From the NCBI GenBank assembly GCA_000336895.1, contig AOLX01000023.1:1-64000 (forward strand): a stretch of 64,000 nucleotides of DNA, written 5' to 3'. The position numbers and the translations under genes are program-made. The notes below the pieces were generated by a model, which was given only the letters and a program-made list of their open reading frames with translations, had not been told where the DNA came from and ran no database searches. Below are positions 50,392-59,976 of the stretch, piece by piece (positions within the stretch are counted from its first letter, which is position 1; every line of letters starts with the position of its first letter). The DNA is from Haloarcula argentinensis DSM 12282. Its GTDB lineage: Archaea > Halobacteriota > Halobacteria > Halobacteriales > Haloarculaceae.

Positions 50392-53157
50392 CTACTCGTC
50401 GTCCAGTTCGGCCTGCCACTCCTGTACTTTCGCCATCAGCTCGACCGGCGGCGTCTCGTTGACGTCTAATTCCGTCAGCTCCGACAGGACAGCCTCGGTC
50501 TCCGGGTCGAGCGACGCTGTTGCCTCGTCGCCCTCGGAGGCCTCAGCCACGGACTCGCTGGGCGCGTGTTCGGGGTCACCGTCGGTCGCAACCGGCCCAG
50601 CAGTCGAACCGGTCGACGTGCCCGCCGACTGGGCCGCGCCGTCCCTGAACTGCCCCGAATCCAGGTCGAAGACGGCCTGTGTCGTCCCGCCGTCGTCCCG
50701 CTCGCTACCTCGAATCTCGATAGCCTTGTCGTCGCGTAGCCGGTCGAGTACCTCCTGTGAGCGGTCGACGACCGGTTCGGGGACGCCGGCGAGGTCGGCG
50801 ACGTGGACGCCGTAGGAGCGGTCGGTCGGCCCGTTCCGGACCGTTCGCAGGAACGTCACGTCGCCGTCGCCCTCCGCGGAGCGGGGCTCGCCGTCGACCG
50901 CGACGTGGACGTTCTCGACGGTCGGCAGCTCCTCGCCCAGCGCGGTCAACTCATGGTAGTGGGTCGCAAACAGCGTCTTCGACTGGATGGCGTTGACGAT
51001 GTACTCCGTCGCTGCCCACGCGATTGAGATACCGTCAAAGGTAGCCGTCCCGCGACCCACCTCGTCCAGTATCACGAGTGATTCGTCGGTGGCCGAGTGG
51101 AGGATGTTCGACAGCTCCTGCATCTCGACCATGAACGTCGAGCGGCCCTGTGCCAGTTCGTCCAGCGCGCCGACGCGGGTAAAGATACCGTCGACCATCC
51201 CAACCGTCGCTGACCGCGCTGGGACGAAACTGCCCACCTGAGCAAGCAGCGTGATGAGCGCGACCTGGCGCATGTATGTCGACTTCCCGCTCATGTTCGG
51301 CCCGGTGACGATGAGGAACTGCCGGTCGTCGTCCATGTAGAGGTCGTTCGGGACGAACTCCGTGGTCTGCTCGACGACCGGGTGGCGGCCGGCCTCGATG
51401 GACAGTTCGTTGCCGTCGACGACTGCCGGCCGGGTCCAGTCGTTCTCGACGGCGTGGACCGCGAGCGACGCGAAGGTATCCAGTTCCGCCAGCGTCCGGC
51501 CCACGTCCTGCAGCAGCGTCGCGCGCTGGGCCACGCGCCCCCGGAGTTTCTGGAAGCGCTCGTACTCCATGTCGTGGCGGCGCTCCTCAAGCCGCAACAC
51601 GTCCCGTTCCTTCTCGTCGAGTTCCGGCGTCGTGTACCGCTTGGAGTTTTTCAGCGTCTTGATGTGCTGGTACTTCTCGGGAACGGCGTCGGTCTCGCTC
51701 TTGCCGACCTGGATGTAGTAGCCGTCGGTCTTGTTCCGGTCGACCGAGAGGTGGGTGATGCCGGTCCGCTCCTTCTCACGGTCCGGCAGCGTCTCTAGCC
51801 ACTCCAGCGCGGCTTCGTGTTCGTCGATGATCTCGTCGAGATCGTCGTCGTACCCTCGTTTGAACAGGCCGCCCTGGCGGACCGTCCCCGGTGGGTCTGC
51901 GACCAGCGCGCTGTCCAGTTCCGCGGCCAGCGCGTCGGCAGCCTCGCGGTCGGCTCCGTCGAGGGCGTCGGCAAGCGGCGATTCGGCCAGTCGCTCGGTC
52001 TCAGTCACGGCGTCCGCGACCCGTCCGAGTAGCGCCAGTGTCTCCTGCACTGCGCGCAGGTCCCGCGCGTCGGCACTCCCCGACGTGGCCCGCGCGGCCA
52101 GCCGTTCGAGGTCGTAGGCGTCCGACAGCGTCTCCCGGATCCGCTCGCGGGCCATCGCCGCCTCCGACAGCGCCGCCACGCAGGACTGCCGGCGCTGGAG
52201 TTCGGTCCGGTTTCGCCGTGGTCGCTGGAGCCACTGCTGGAGCAGTCGCCCCCCGGCGGCCGTGACCGTGTGGTCGATCGTGTCGAACAGCGAGCCCGAG
52301 CTGTCGCCCTGCATCGTCTCGGTGAGTTCGAGGTTCCGCTGGGTCGTCGCGTCGAGGTCGACGTGGTCGCGTTCGCCGTACGCTTGCAGGCGCGTGACCG
52401 CCGCCAGCGTCCCGACGCCGGTGTTCTCGACGTAGGACAGCACCGCGCCGGCGGCCCGTAGTGCCACGTCCTGCTCGCCGATGCCGACGCTGTCGACCGT
52501 CTCGCTCCCGAACTGTTCGCGGACGGTGTGGCTCGCTCGACCCGGCTCGAACGACGCCGAATCGTGGAGCGTCAGCGCCGCGTCAGTCCGCTCGCGCAGG
52601 CGGTCCAGGAACGCGTCGTCGTTCCGGAGCTCCGGGCCGGGTAGAATCTCGGCTGGCCCGAACGTGTACAGTTCGGTCAGTGCCTCGCCCGCGTCGGCAT
52701 CGTCCAGTTGCGTGACCTGAAACTGGCCCGTGGTCACGTCCGTCGCGGCGATACCGTAGGTGTCGCTGCTGTCCCGGCTGGTCTCCCGAACCACCGCGGC
52801 GAGGTACTGCGCCGACTCGTCGCCGGTTTCCAGATGGGTGCCGGGCGTGACGACCCGCGTTATTTCGCGAGCGTGGCCGTTTTCCGTCTCGTGCTGGTCG
52901 GCGATAGCGACCCGGTAGCCCCGTTCGACCAGCGCGGAGACGTACGGCGTCAGGTCGTCGACTGGAACCCCCGCCATCGGGTACGACGAGCCGTGCGAGG
53001 ATTTCTGGCTCACCTTCAGGTCGAGTTCGTTGGCGACGATCTCGGCGTCCTCGGCGAAAAATTCGTAGAAGTCGCCACACTGCATCGCCAGCAAGTCCGC
53101 GTCGGTTCCCTCCTTGAGCGTGAGGAACTCCCCGACGATTCCCGTCGCCTCTGTCAT
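50392..53157 (-). CDS. mutS: DNA mismatch repair protein MutS
   Basis: A 921-residue MutS1. The mismatch-recognition domain starts near the N-terminus (KEGTDADLLAMQCGDFYEFF, with the Phe-x-Glu region), followed by connector, core and clamp domains. The ATPase has Walker A TGPNMSGKSTYMRQ, Walker B LVILDEVGRGT and the helix-turn-helix. The C-terminal 120 residues are acidic and variable before a final conserved helix. I start at 53157 (MTEATGIVG); the frame is open further upstream but without family pattern. Works with MutL (34563-36716). Confidence 0.95.
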   Translation of the reverse strand: MTEATGIVGEFLTLKEGTDADLLAMQCGDFYEFFAEDAEIVANELDLKVSQKSSHGSSYPMAGVPVDDLTPYVSALVERGYRVAIADQHETENGHAREITRVVTPGTHLETGDESAQYLAAVVRETSRDSSDTYGIAATDVTTGQFQVTQLDDADAGEALTELYTFGPAEILPGPELRNDDAFLDRLRERTDAALTLHDSASFEPGRASHTVREQFGSETVDSVGIGEQDVALRAAGAVLSYVENTGVGTLAAVTRLQAYGERDHVDLDATTQRNLELTETMQGDSSGSLFDTIDHTVTAAGGRLLQQWLQRPRRNRTELQRRQSCVAALSEAAMARERIRETLSDAYDLERLAARATSGSADARDLRAVQETLALLGRVADAVTETERLAESPLADALDGADREAADALAAELDSALVADPPGTVRQGGLFKRGYDDDLDEIIDEHEAALEWLETLPDREKERTGITHLSVDRNKTDGYYIQVGKSETDAVPEKYQHIKTLKNSKRYTTPELDEKERDVLRLEERRHDMEYERFQKLRGRVAQRATLLQDVGRTLAELDTFASLAVHAVENDWTRPAVVDGNELSIEAGRHPVVEQTTEFVPNDLYMDDDRQFLIVTGPNMSGKSTYMRQVALITLLAQVGSFVPARSATVGMVDGIFTRVGALDELAQGRSTFMVEMQELSNILHSATDESLVILDEVGRGTATFDGISIAWAATEYIVNAIQSKTLFATHYHELTALGEELPTVENVHVAVDGEPRSAEGDGDVTFLRTVRNGPTDRSYGVHVADLAGVPEPVVDRSQEVLDRLRDDKAIEIRGSERDDGGTTQAVFDLDSGQFRDGAAQSAGTSTGSTAGPVATDGDPEHAPSESVAEASEGDEATASLDPETEAVLSELTELDVNETPPVELMAKVQEWQAELDDE

Positions 53158-53262
53158 ACACGTCCGTGTGGCCGTCCGCGGCGTAAGGATTGCGGGTCGG
53201 GAGAGCGTGGTCGCGGCCGCCGGGCGTGGCCAGTGAAGGGGCCACAGGCCATAGAGCCGGGT

Positions 53263-53655
53263 ATGGACGCGACAGAGGCCATCGAGGCGTACTACGCGGC
53301 GCTCCGAGCCGGCGAGCCGCTCGGCCCCTTTTTCGCCGATGACGCAGACCGCTCGGTGGTCAAGTTCGGCATCTCTGAACAGCTGCTCGGGACCGACGCT
53401 GTCAGGACCGGACTGCGGGAACAGACCGAGATGACGGCCGACTGGACTGTCGAGAGCCATGCACTCCGGGTGACAGAACCCGAGGGCTACGCGTGGTTCA
53501 GCGACGACGTGACACTGTGCTGGACCAGCGTAGCGGACGATATCCGCTACGAGTACGACACGCGCTGGAGCGGGACGCTGGTGGCTACAGACGGTGCCAA
53601 CGAGTGGCAGTTCGTCGGGATGCACGTCAGCACCGCCGACGAGCTAGCTGAGTAG
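53263..53655 (+). CDS. SnoaL/NTF2-like (nuclear transport factor fold) protein
   Basis: A 130-residue single-domain protein with the NTF2-like pattern: helices around ATEAIEAYYAALRAGEPLGPFF, then strands DRSVVKFGI, WTVESHALRVTEPEGYAWFSDDVTLCW and FVGMHVS. Such small proteins bind hydrophobic ligands or act as enzymes or modules; nothing here decides which. It is divergent from mutS (the two starts are 105 bases apart). Confidence 0.75.
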   Translation: MDATEAIEAYYAALRAGEPLGPFFADDADRSVVKFGISEQLLGTDAVRTGLREQTEMTADWTVESHALRVTEPEGYAWFSDDVTLCWTSVADDIRYEYDTRWSGTLVATDGANEWQFVGMHVSTADELAE

Positions 53656-53662
53656 GCGGCCG

Positions 53663-54265
53663 CTAATCGCCGCCGAGGGTGGCGAAGACGAACTCGCTGT
53701 CGCTCCCCAGCGGGTCCGTCGCAGTAACTGTCTCCGTCTCGGTGAAGCCGGCGTCTGCCAGCTGGTCAAGCGTCGCCCGCCGACCCGGCGCTGAGAAGAA
53801 CATCGACCCGCCCATCCAGCCGCGACGCACGGTCTCGAACTGGCCGCTCGGCAGCGTCATCAACACGGTGCCGCCCGGCCGGAGCACACGGGCGAACTCC
53901 CGGTAGACGGCCGGGTGCTGGTCCCGCGAGACGTGAAAGACGGCGTGATAGGCCGTGATCGCGTCCACGCTGTCGGTCGCGATCGGGAGTGTCGTCATAT
54001 CACCCTGCACGAGCCGACTGTCCGGCACCGTCTCGGTGGCGAGGCTCAGGCCCACACGGGAGAAGTCCAGGCCGACGCTGTTCGGCGGAAGGTTCGCAAG
54101 CGTCCGCGCGCCGTCGCCACAGCCCACGTCGAGCACTGTCGGCGCTTCGGGGAGCCGTTCGAGCAAGTCATCGAGCAGGGCTGCGTCCGACCCGGTCGGG
54201 TCGCGCCGCTCGGCGTAGGTTTCGGAGACGCTGTCCCACGCACGGCGCACCTCGTTGCGGTCCAT
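53663..54265 (-). CDS. Class I SAM-dependent methyltransferase
   Basis: A 200-residue methyltransferase. SAM-binding motif I is VLDVGCGDGARTL (residues 44-56), then SVDAITAYHAVFHV (motif II region) and FARVLRPGGTVLMTLP. The N-terminal part (WDSVSETYAERRDP) is that of UbiE/tRNA-wobble-type methyltransferases. Substrate unknown. It converges on the SnoaL gene with seven bases between. Confidence 0.87.
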   Translation of the reverse strand: MDRNEVRRAWDSVSETYAERRDPTGSDAALLDDLLERLPEAPTVLDVGCGDGARTLANLPPNSVGLDFSRVGLSLATETVPDSRLVQGDMTTLPIATDSVDAITAYHAVFHVSRDQHPAVYREFARVLRPGGTVLMTLPSGQFETVRRGWMGGSMFFSAPGRRATLDQLADAGFTETETVTATDPLGSDSEFVFATLGGD

Positions 54266-54430
54266 GTCTACACTATGTGTGCGAGCCGGATAGGCGTTCA
54301 GCTACCTCTCTACAGCCACCTCCCTATTTCGACTGCAACGCGGTATTCCGATGGTGTTCACTGATTCATTGACCAACTGGTATGCAATCTAGGTGAACTT
54401 TTATTACTTATCCGGGGGAGGGACGAATCG

Positions 54431-57400
54431 ATGTTTGAAGAAAGATCACAGCCCAAATCTAAACCGAGCCGCAGACAGTTCCTCGGTGGGGTCGGTTCGC
54501 TGCTGGCCGCGTCGGCGTTCTCGGTTTCCGTCTCCGACGACGCTGCCGCACAGGTGACAGACGGCGACGACTCGGCCACACAGACCGTCTCGCCACCCAA
54601 CGCGGCAGTAACACTCACTGTCGATGTCAGCGACGGTGTGGCAACATACGAGATTGCACACGACGGGACGACCCTCATCGAGGAGTCAGAACTGGGCTTC
54701 GAATTCCAGAATCAGGACACGTTCCGCTCGGGTCTGGCAGTCACCGGGAGCGAGCGAACCGAGGTCGATACCACTTGGACGCCGGTCTGGGACCGCTACG
54801 ACGAGATTGAGGAGCGGTACACGGAACTCCGGCTGGGGGTTGTGGAATCGACCGGGGCAGAGCGGTTCGGGACGCTCGTCTTCCGGGTGTTCGACGACGG
54901 CGTCGGCTTCCGGTTCGTCTTCGGGGAGCCGTTCGGCGACCAGTTCGTACTCACGTCTGAGCGGACCGAGTACAACTTCGCCGGGGACCACACCTCGTGG
55001 TGGATTCCCAACGACTACAACAACTTCGAGGTGGAATACGAGGAGACGTCGCTGAGCGAGGTCGCCGGCAAACTGGACGGCACCGGCTTTGATGGCATCC
55101 ACACGCCGATGACGATGCGGACCGACGACGGCCGCTACCTTGCCGTCCACGAGGCTGACCTCACGGACTACGCCTCGCTCGCGCTCACGCCATCGGACGC
55201 CGGCGACACGACCTTCGAGTCGACGCTCGCACCGCTACCCGACGGGACGAAGGTATCAGCCTCGGCCCCGCACGTTACCCCGTGGCGAACGGTACAGATC
55301 GGGACCAGCGCCGGCGACCTCGTCGAGTCGAACCTCGTCGTCAATCTCAACGAGGACTACGACGAGGCGGTGTTCACGCAGGGCGTCGACTGGATCGAGC
55401 CCCAGAAGTTCATTGGCGTCTGGTGGCTGATGATTACCGGTCGAGCGCAGTGGGAGTATCAAGGTCCACAGACCGGCAACCACGGCGCACAGACCGGGCG
55501 CGCCACGCAGTACATGGACTTCGCCAGCGAGCACGACATCCCCGGCGTCCTCGTCGAGGGCTGGAACGAGGGCTGGTCGAGCTATCCGGGCGATGGCAGC
55601 AGTTTCGATTTCTCCACACCGTATCCGGACTTCGATCTGGCGGCAGTGACCGACTACGGCGCGAGCCTCGACCCGCCGACCCAGATGACGATGCACAACG
55701 AGACGGCCGGGGACTTCCGGAACTACGAATCACAGCTCGACGAGGCATTTTCGTTGTACGACGAGCTGGGTATTCGAACAATCAAGAACGGCTACGTCTC
55801 CGACAGCGGTGACCTTGCGGGCGAGAGTTATAGCCACCACAACCAGATACTGGTCAACCACCACACGCTGGTCGCCGAGACGGCGGCGGCCAATCGACAG
55901 ATGCTCGATATACACGAGCCGATTCATCCGACCGGCCGCCGGCGAACCTACCCGAACCTGATGACCCGCGAGGGCGTCAAGGGCCAGGAGTACGACGCCT
56001 TCGGCGACGTGAGCCCCGAACACCACGTCACGTTCCCTTTCACGCGGATGCTGGGCGGGCCGGTGGAGTACACGCCGGGCATCTTCGACATGGACTCTGG
56101 GTCGGGCGGCATCGAGACCACCCGTGCCAAGCAACTGGCGATGTACCCGACGTACTTCAGCGGCCTCCAGATGGCCGCCGACCTGCCCAGTTCCTATCTG
56201 GCCGACCAGCCGTCGACGACCGCTGTCGGCGAGGTCGCGCAGGCCGAATGGGGGGACCTCGACGGGTTCTCGACGGCCGCCCGCTGGGCCAACGCCCAGG
56301 GCGAGCAGTACGTCGCCATCGACCCCAACAGCGCCGCGCCCGGCGCGACCGTCTCCTGGACCGTCGAGGACGCCAGCGAGGGAGAGTACGACCTCCACTT
56401 CCGGTACGCCAGCGACGCCGAGGAGAACGCCGTCGGTCCGGATACTGACCGCACCGCAACGGTGCTGGTCGACGGCAGCGAGGCCGGCCAGCTAACGTTC
56501 CCGCCCACCGAGTACTGGGACATCTGGGAGAGCGTCTCGACGACCGTCTCGCTGTCCGGCGACGAGGACGAAATCGCCCTCTCGCTGACCAGCGAGGACA
56601 CCGGCGGTTTCAATCTCGATTCGATGGCGGTCACCGAGTCCGGCGAATCGATGCCCGAACCCGAGACCGCTCCTATCCGCGGCGAGACCGTCGACGCGTT
56701 CCAGTTCATCGAGGACGTGCCGGCCGCCGGCTGGGACGACACGCGCGTCCTCGACGCCGAAATCGGCGATTATATGATCACCGCACGGCAGAAAGACGAG
56801 GAGTGGTATCTCGGCGCGATGACCGACGAGGGCGGCCGCGCCGTCGACGTGCCCCTGGAGTTCCTCTCACCCACCTCGGACAGCGACGGGCAGGGGCCGG
56901 GGAACGACAACGGAAAGAAGAACGGAACGAACGGGGCCAGCGGCAACGAGAAGAGTAACGATACCGGCTCCAACGGCCCGAAGTACGTCGCCGAAATCTA
57001 CTCGGACGGCATCGACGCGGCCTACGACGAGAACCTGACCGAGGTTCGCGTTGACGAGGCCGTCGTCACACCGGGGACGACCCTGCTCGCGTCGATGGTC
57101 GGCAGCGGCGGGACGGCTGTCCGCTTCCGGCGCGCAACAGGTCAGGAGATCAACGACCTGCCGGAGTACGAGCGGCCCGAGCAGGACTTCGACGTCACCA
57201 TCGGCGACGAGGTGTTCATCCAGGAGCCGTTCATCCGGGCCACCGGGCGCAACGACGGGGCGTTCATCGGCGGGACTACGGTGACGCTCCGCGTCGACGG
57301 TGAGGCCGTCGGGACGGAGAACGTCCGCTTCCCGCCCAACGCCAGCGACGCCACCTACGACTTCGACTACAGCATCGACGCAGCCGGCGACTACGACGTG

Positions 57401-58204
57401 TCAGTCGCGCTCCCGGACGGCACGACGCTCGCCAGCGGAACGGTGACGGTCAAGCCGCCGGCGACGGTGGCCGAACTCGCTGACCCGTCCGGCGACGACA
57501 CCGGTCCCGGCGGGTACACGTATCCGACCAGCGGTGACTTCGAGGACGGCGCGTTCGACTTGGAGTCGCTGACTATCGAGCAGACGCCGAGCCTCCACCG
57601 CTTTACTTTCGAGGTGGCAACCCTCTACAACGCCTTCGGTAGTAGCCGCGGCTTCTCGCCGCAGTGGTTCGTCCTCTGGCTGCGCGACCCGACCGCCGAC
57701 AGCGGGTCGACGAGTAGCCTCGACGACCTCGGCACGAACGTCGACTTCGAGGACCCATGGCAGTACCGCATCGAAATCAGCGGCTTCTCGAAGAGCGCGG
57801 TCGACGCCAGCGGCGCGGCGCTGACCGACGCCGACGGGGACGCGGTCTCACTCGGCGAGGCCGTCGACGTGGACGCTGGGACAGTCACGCTCTCTCTCAA
57901 TAGGGAAGCCGTCGGTGGCACTGACGCGGAGGATTTGGAAGTCGTCGCGATGGTGCAGTCCGAGGACCGCGGGTCGCTACGGCCCGTCGCCGAAGAAGCC
58001 GAGGGCTACGTCTTCGGCGGTGCCAAGCCGGACGCAGTCGAGAATGCTCCGCGAATCATGGACCTGACGACGCCCGAGGGCGTCAGCCAGTCCGACGCGC
58101 TAGCCTACAGCGCCGATTCGCGGGCGACGCTGCCGTTCGTCTCGCTCGGTTACCCCTCGGCGAGCGCGTCAATCGCCGCGTCGAGCGTGAACTGCCCCTC
58201 GTAG
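54431..58204 (+). CDS. Secreted glycoside hydrolase family 97 enzyme with extra modules
   Basis: A 1257-residue exported enzyme. Order: Tat signal (SRRQFLGG, residues 14-21), GH97 N-domain (about 55-330), catalytic (beta/alpha)8 domain (340-590), a CBM35-like sugar-binding module (about 615-745), GH97_C domain split by an Asn/Gly/Lys/Ser linker (about 817-850), an Ig-like domain (915-1005) and a glucodextranase-like C-terminal module (1010-1240). Glu496, Glu514 and Glu520 have the spacing of the base, Ca-ligand and acid of SusB-type GH97 (508, 526, 532 there), and TIKNGYV has Gly where retaining enzymes carry the Asp nucleophile, so an inverting alpha-glucosidase is likely. It runs 55 bases into hisA on the other strand. 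Confidence 0.85.
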   Translation: MFEERSQPKSKPSRRQFLGGVGSLLAASAFSVSVSDDAAAQVTDGDDSATQTVSPPNAAVTLTVDVSDGVATYEIAHDGTTLIEESELGFEFQNQDTFRSGLAVTGSERTEVDTTWTPVWDRYDEIEERYTELRLGVVESTGAERFGTLVFRVFDDGVGFRFVFGEPFGDQFVLTSERTEYNFAGDHTSWWIPNDYNNFEVEYEETSLSEVAGKLDGTGFDGIHTPMTMRTDDGRYLAVHEADLTDYASLALTPSDAGDTTFESTLAPLPDGTKVSASAPHVTPWRTVQIGTSAGDLVESNLVVNLNEDYDEAVFTQGVDWIEPQKFIGVWWLMITGRAQWEYQGPQTGNHGAQTGRATQYMDFASEHDIPGVLVEGWNEGWSSYPGDGSSFDFSTPYPDFDLAAVTDYGASLDPPTQMTMHNETAGDFRNYESQLDEAFSLYDELGIRTIKNGYVSDSGDLAGESYSHHNQILVNHHTLVAETAAANRQMLDIHEPIHPTGRRRTYPNLMTREGVKGQEYDAFGDVSPEHHVTFPFTRMLGGPVEYTPGIFDMDSGSGGIETTRAKQLAMYPTYFSGLQMAADLPSSYLADQPSTTAVGEVAQAEWGDLDGFSTAARWANAQGEQYVAIDPNSAAPGATVSWTVEDASEGEYDLHFRYASDAEENAVGPDTDRTATVLVDGSEAGQLTFPPTEYWDIWESVSTTVSLSGDEDEIALSLTSEDTGGFNLDSMAVTESGESMPEPETAPIRGETVDAFQFIEDVPAAGWDDTRVLDAEIGDYMITARQKDEEWYLGAMTDEGGRAVDVPLEFLSPTSDSDGQGPGNDNGKKNGTNGASGNEKSNDTGSNGPKYVAEIYSDGIDAAYDENLTEVRVDEAVVTPGTTLLASMVGSGGTAVRFRRATGQEINDLPEYERPEQDFDVTIGDEVFIQEPFIRATGRNDGAFIGGTTVTLRVDGEAVGTENVRFPPNASDATYDFDYSIDAAGDYDVSVALPDGTTLASGTVTVKPPATVAELADPSGDDTGPGGYTYPTSGDFEDGAFDLESLTIEQTPSLHRFTFEVATLYNAFGSSRGFSPQWFVLWLRDPTADSGSTSSLDDLGTNVDFEDPWQYRIEISGFSKSAVDASGAALTDADGDAVSLGEAVDVDAGTVTLSLNREAVGGTDAEDLEVVAMVQSEDRGSLRPVAEEAEGYVFGGAKPDAVENAPRIMDLTTPEGVSQSDALAYSADSRATLPFVSLGYPSASASIAASSVNCPS

Positions 58205-58884
58205 AGTGCGCTGCCGACGACGACGGCGGCGGCCCCTGCTGACCGGAGCGCAAGTACGTCATCGATGGTCGCGACGCCGCCGCTGGCGATGACGGGGATG
58301 TCGACGCTATCGACCAGCCGGCGGACCGGCTCGGTCCGAACCCCTTCGAGTTGCCCCTCCACGTCCACGTCGGTAAACAGGATGCCGCCGGCCCCGAGGT
58401 CGGCGTACCGCTCGGCGGCGTCGGCGGGGTCCAGACCGGTCCCTTCGGTCCAGCCCGACACCACGACCTCGCCCTCCTTTGCGTCGAGGCTCACGAGGAC
58501 ACTGCCGGGGTGCTCCTCGCTGATCTCGCGGACGATCTCCGGCGTCTCGACGGCGGCGGTCCCGAGGATAACACGGTCAAGCCCGCGGTCAAGCAGCGAG
58601 ATGGCGTCCTCGGCGGTCCGGATGCCGCCGCCGAGTTGCACGTCCACGTCGGCTCCCACCGCGTCGAGGACGGCGTCGATGGCCGCCGCGTTCTGTCGCT
58701 CGCCCTCGAACGCGCCGTCGAGGTCAATGAGATGGAGCGTCCGTGCGCCGGCGTCCACCCACCGCTGTGCGGCCTCGACTGGGTCGCCGTAGGTTTTCTC
58801 CGTGCCGCGTTCGCCGCCGACCAGCTGGACCACCTGTCCGTCCTGCATGTCGACCGCGGGAACGACCTCGAACTCGGGATACAT
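58150..58884 (-). CDS. hisA: 1-(5-phosphoribosyl)-5-[(phosphoribosylamino)methylideneamino]imidazole-4-carboxamide isomerase
   Basis: A 244-residue (beta/alpha)8 HisA. The N-terminal VVPAVDMQDGQVVQLVGGE carries the catalytic Asp and phosphate-binding residues, and the C-half has SGGVATIDDV. It performs the Amadori isomerisation in histidine biosynthesis. Its stop lies inside the GH97 frame: the two genes overlap tail to tail by 55 bases. Whole length is normal for the family. Confidence 0.95.
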   Translation of the reverse strand: MYPEFEVVPAVDMQDGQVVQLVGGERGTEKTYGDPVEAAQRWVDAGARTLHLIDLDGAFEGERQNAAAIDAVLDAVGADVDVQLGGGIRTAEDAISLLDRGLDRVILGTAAVETPEIVREISEEHPGSVLVSLDAKEGEVVVSGWTEGTGLDPADAAERYADLGAGGILFTDVDVEGQLEGVRTEPVRRLVDSVDIPVIASGGVATIDDVLALRSAGAAAVVVGSALYEGQFTLDAAIDALAEG

Positions 58885-58962
58885 GGCCGGAGGTCCGGCG
58901 GCAGCCGTCGAAAGCGTGTCGGTCCGATACGTACAGGCGGCTGTCTGACCCAGTGTACCCCC

Positions 58963-58972
58963 ATGCTTTTAC
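58963..58972 (+). promoter_or_regulatory. Promoter element of the heptad-repeat gene
   Basis: TGCTTTTACG is centred about 27 bases before the ATG at 58995 and 33 before the one at 59001, supporting the first of the two. Confidence 0.4.
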
Positions 58973-58994
58973 GCTGTGATAGGAAAGGTCAGCT

Positions 58995-59915
58995 ATGGTT
59001 ATGGCAACAGCTGTCCTCACACCGCTCGCCCGTCGGCTCGAAGCAATCATGTTTGGGCGGTACGAGCGCGAATACCAACTTTTCGAACAGGCCGTGCTGG
59101 TCGTCGCTGTCGGGCTGGCGCTGGCCTGGGGACTGGCCGCGTTCGGTGTTTTGCCGCTCGGTGCTGGCACGGAGTCACTGCTTGCGACCGCTGCGAGCAT
59201 CGCCATTTCGGCGTTCGTCGTTGTTGGCTTGCTGCAGTTCCTCGTCCTCGCGAACGTTCTCGAGCGGACAAACGAGGATGTCGCTACCAAAGCCGCTGAA
59301 CTCGAAGAGGCAGCCGAGCAACTAGAGACGACTGCCGAGGAGCTAGAGACGACCGCCGACGAGGTTGAAAACGCCGCTGAAACGGTTGACGAGGCTGCAG
59401 AGGACGTCGAGCAGACGGCGGACGAAGTCGAGCAGACGGCCGACGAGGTGGAACAGACCGCGGGCGAGGTGGAAGAAACCGTCGACGAAGTCGAACAGAC
59501 AGCCGAGGAGGTCGAGCAGACGGCCGACGAAGTCGAACAGACTGCGACCGAGACCGGCGACGAAGACGCCGCCGAGAAGGTCACCGAGGTCAAGGACAAG
59601 ACGACCGAAGTCAAGGACAAGACAACGGAAGTCAAAGACAAGACGACTGAGGTCAAGGACAAGGCGACGGAAGCGAAAGACAGGACGACCGAAGTGAAAG
59701 ACAAGACCACGGAGGTCAAGGACAAGACCAGCGACGCGAAACAGACCGCCGAATCCGTCACTGACGAGGTCGAAGCGGCCAAGGAAACGGCGAGCGAGGT
59801 CGAGGAGACCGCGGCGGAGGTCGAAGAGACGATGCCGGCCGACGACGAGCACCTCGCTGACGAGGCCAGCGAGGCCGACACCGACGACGAGGGCTCGGAC
59901 GCGCCATCGCCGTAG
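58995..59915 (+). CDS. Membrane-anchored heptad-repeat (LEA-like) coiled-coil protein
   Basis: A 306-residue protein with two N-terminal hydrophobic segments (about residues 31-50 and 63-87) followed by a cytoplasmic or surface stretch of almost only charged and small residues. It contains two blocks of seven-residue repeats: EVEQTAD-type units (about 120-185) and EVKDKTT-type units (about 195-250), ending with an acidic tail. The composition (Glu, Lys, Asp, Thr, Ala) and 7- or 11-residue periodicity resemble group 3 LEA and apolipoprotein-like proteins that form helices on membranes or when dry. Function unknown. Repeats are nearly identical at DNA level, hence recent. Confidence 0.75.
   Translation: MVMATAVLTPLARRLEAIMFGRYEREYQLFEQAVLVVAVGLALAWGLAAFGVLPLGAGTESLLATAASIAISAFVVVGLLQFLVLANVLERTNEDVATKAAELEEAAEQLETTAEELETTADEVENAAETVDEAAEDVEQTADEVEQTADEVEQTAGEVEETVDEVEQTAEEVEQTADEVEQTATETGDEDAAEKVTEVKDKTTEVKDKTTEVKDKTTEVKDKATEAKDRTTEVKDKTTEVKDKTSDAKQTAESVTDEVEAAKETASEVEETAAEVEETMPADDEHLADEASEADTDDEGSDAPSP
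59345..59760 (+). repeat. 21-base tandem repeats coding for heptads
   Basis: Two runs of imperfect 21-base units are visible within the gene: GTCGAGCAGACGGCCGACGA-like units (about 59405-59560) and GAAGTCAAGGACAAGACGAC-like units (about 59585-59745). Such arrays can change unit number by slippage or recombination. Confidence 0.7.
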
Positions 59916-59945
59916 CGGCAGCCGTGGCAGATCACCCGTTCGGTA

Positions 59946-59955
59946 CGTTTTAACG
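59946..59955 (+). promoter_or_regulatory. TATA box of the second PiT gene
   Basis: CGTTTTAACG is centred about 27 bases before the ATG at 59977 and fits a leaderless promoter. Confidence 0.5.
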
Positions 59956-59976
59956 CAGTGGGGGACTGGCATCTGT

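Noticed and set aside
53158..53625. N-terminal extension of mutS
   Set aside because: The extra 156 residues have no MutS pattern and overlap the SnoaL gene on the opposite strand.
59345..59760. Regular repeats that could suggest a CRISPR array
   Set aside because: Units are contiguous 21-base in-frame heptad codons without spacers; they encode a coiled coil.
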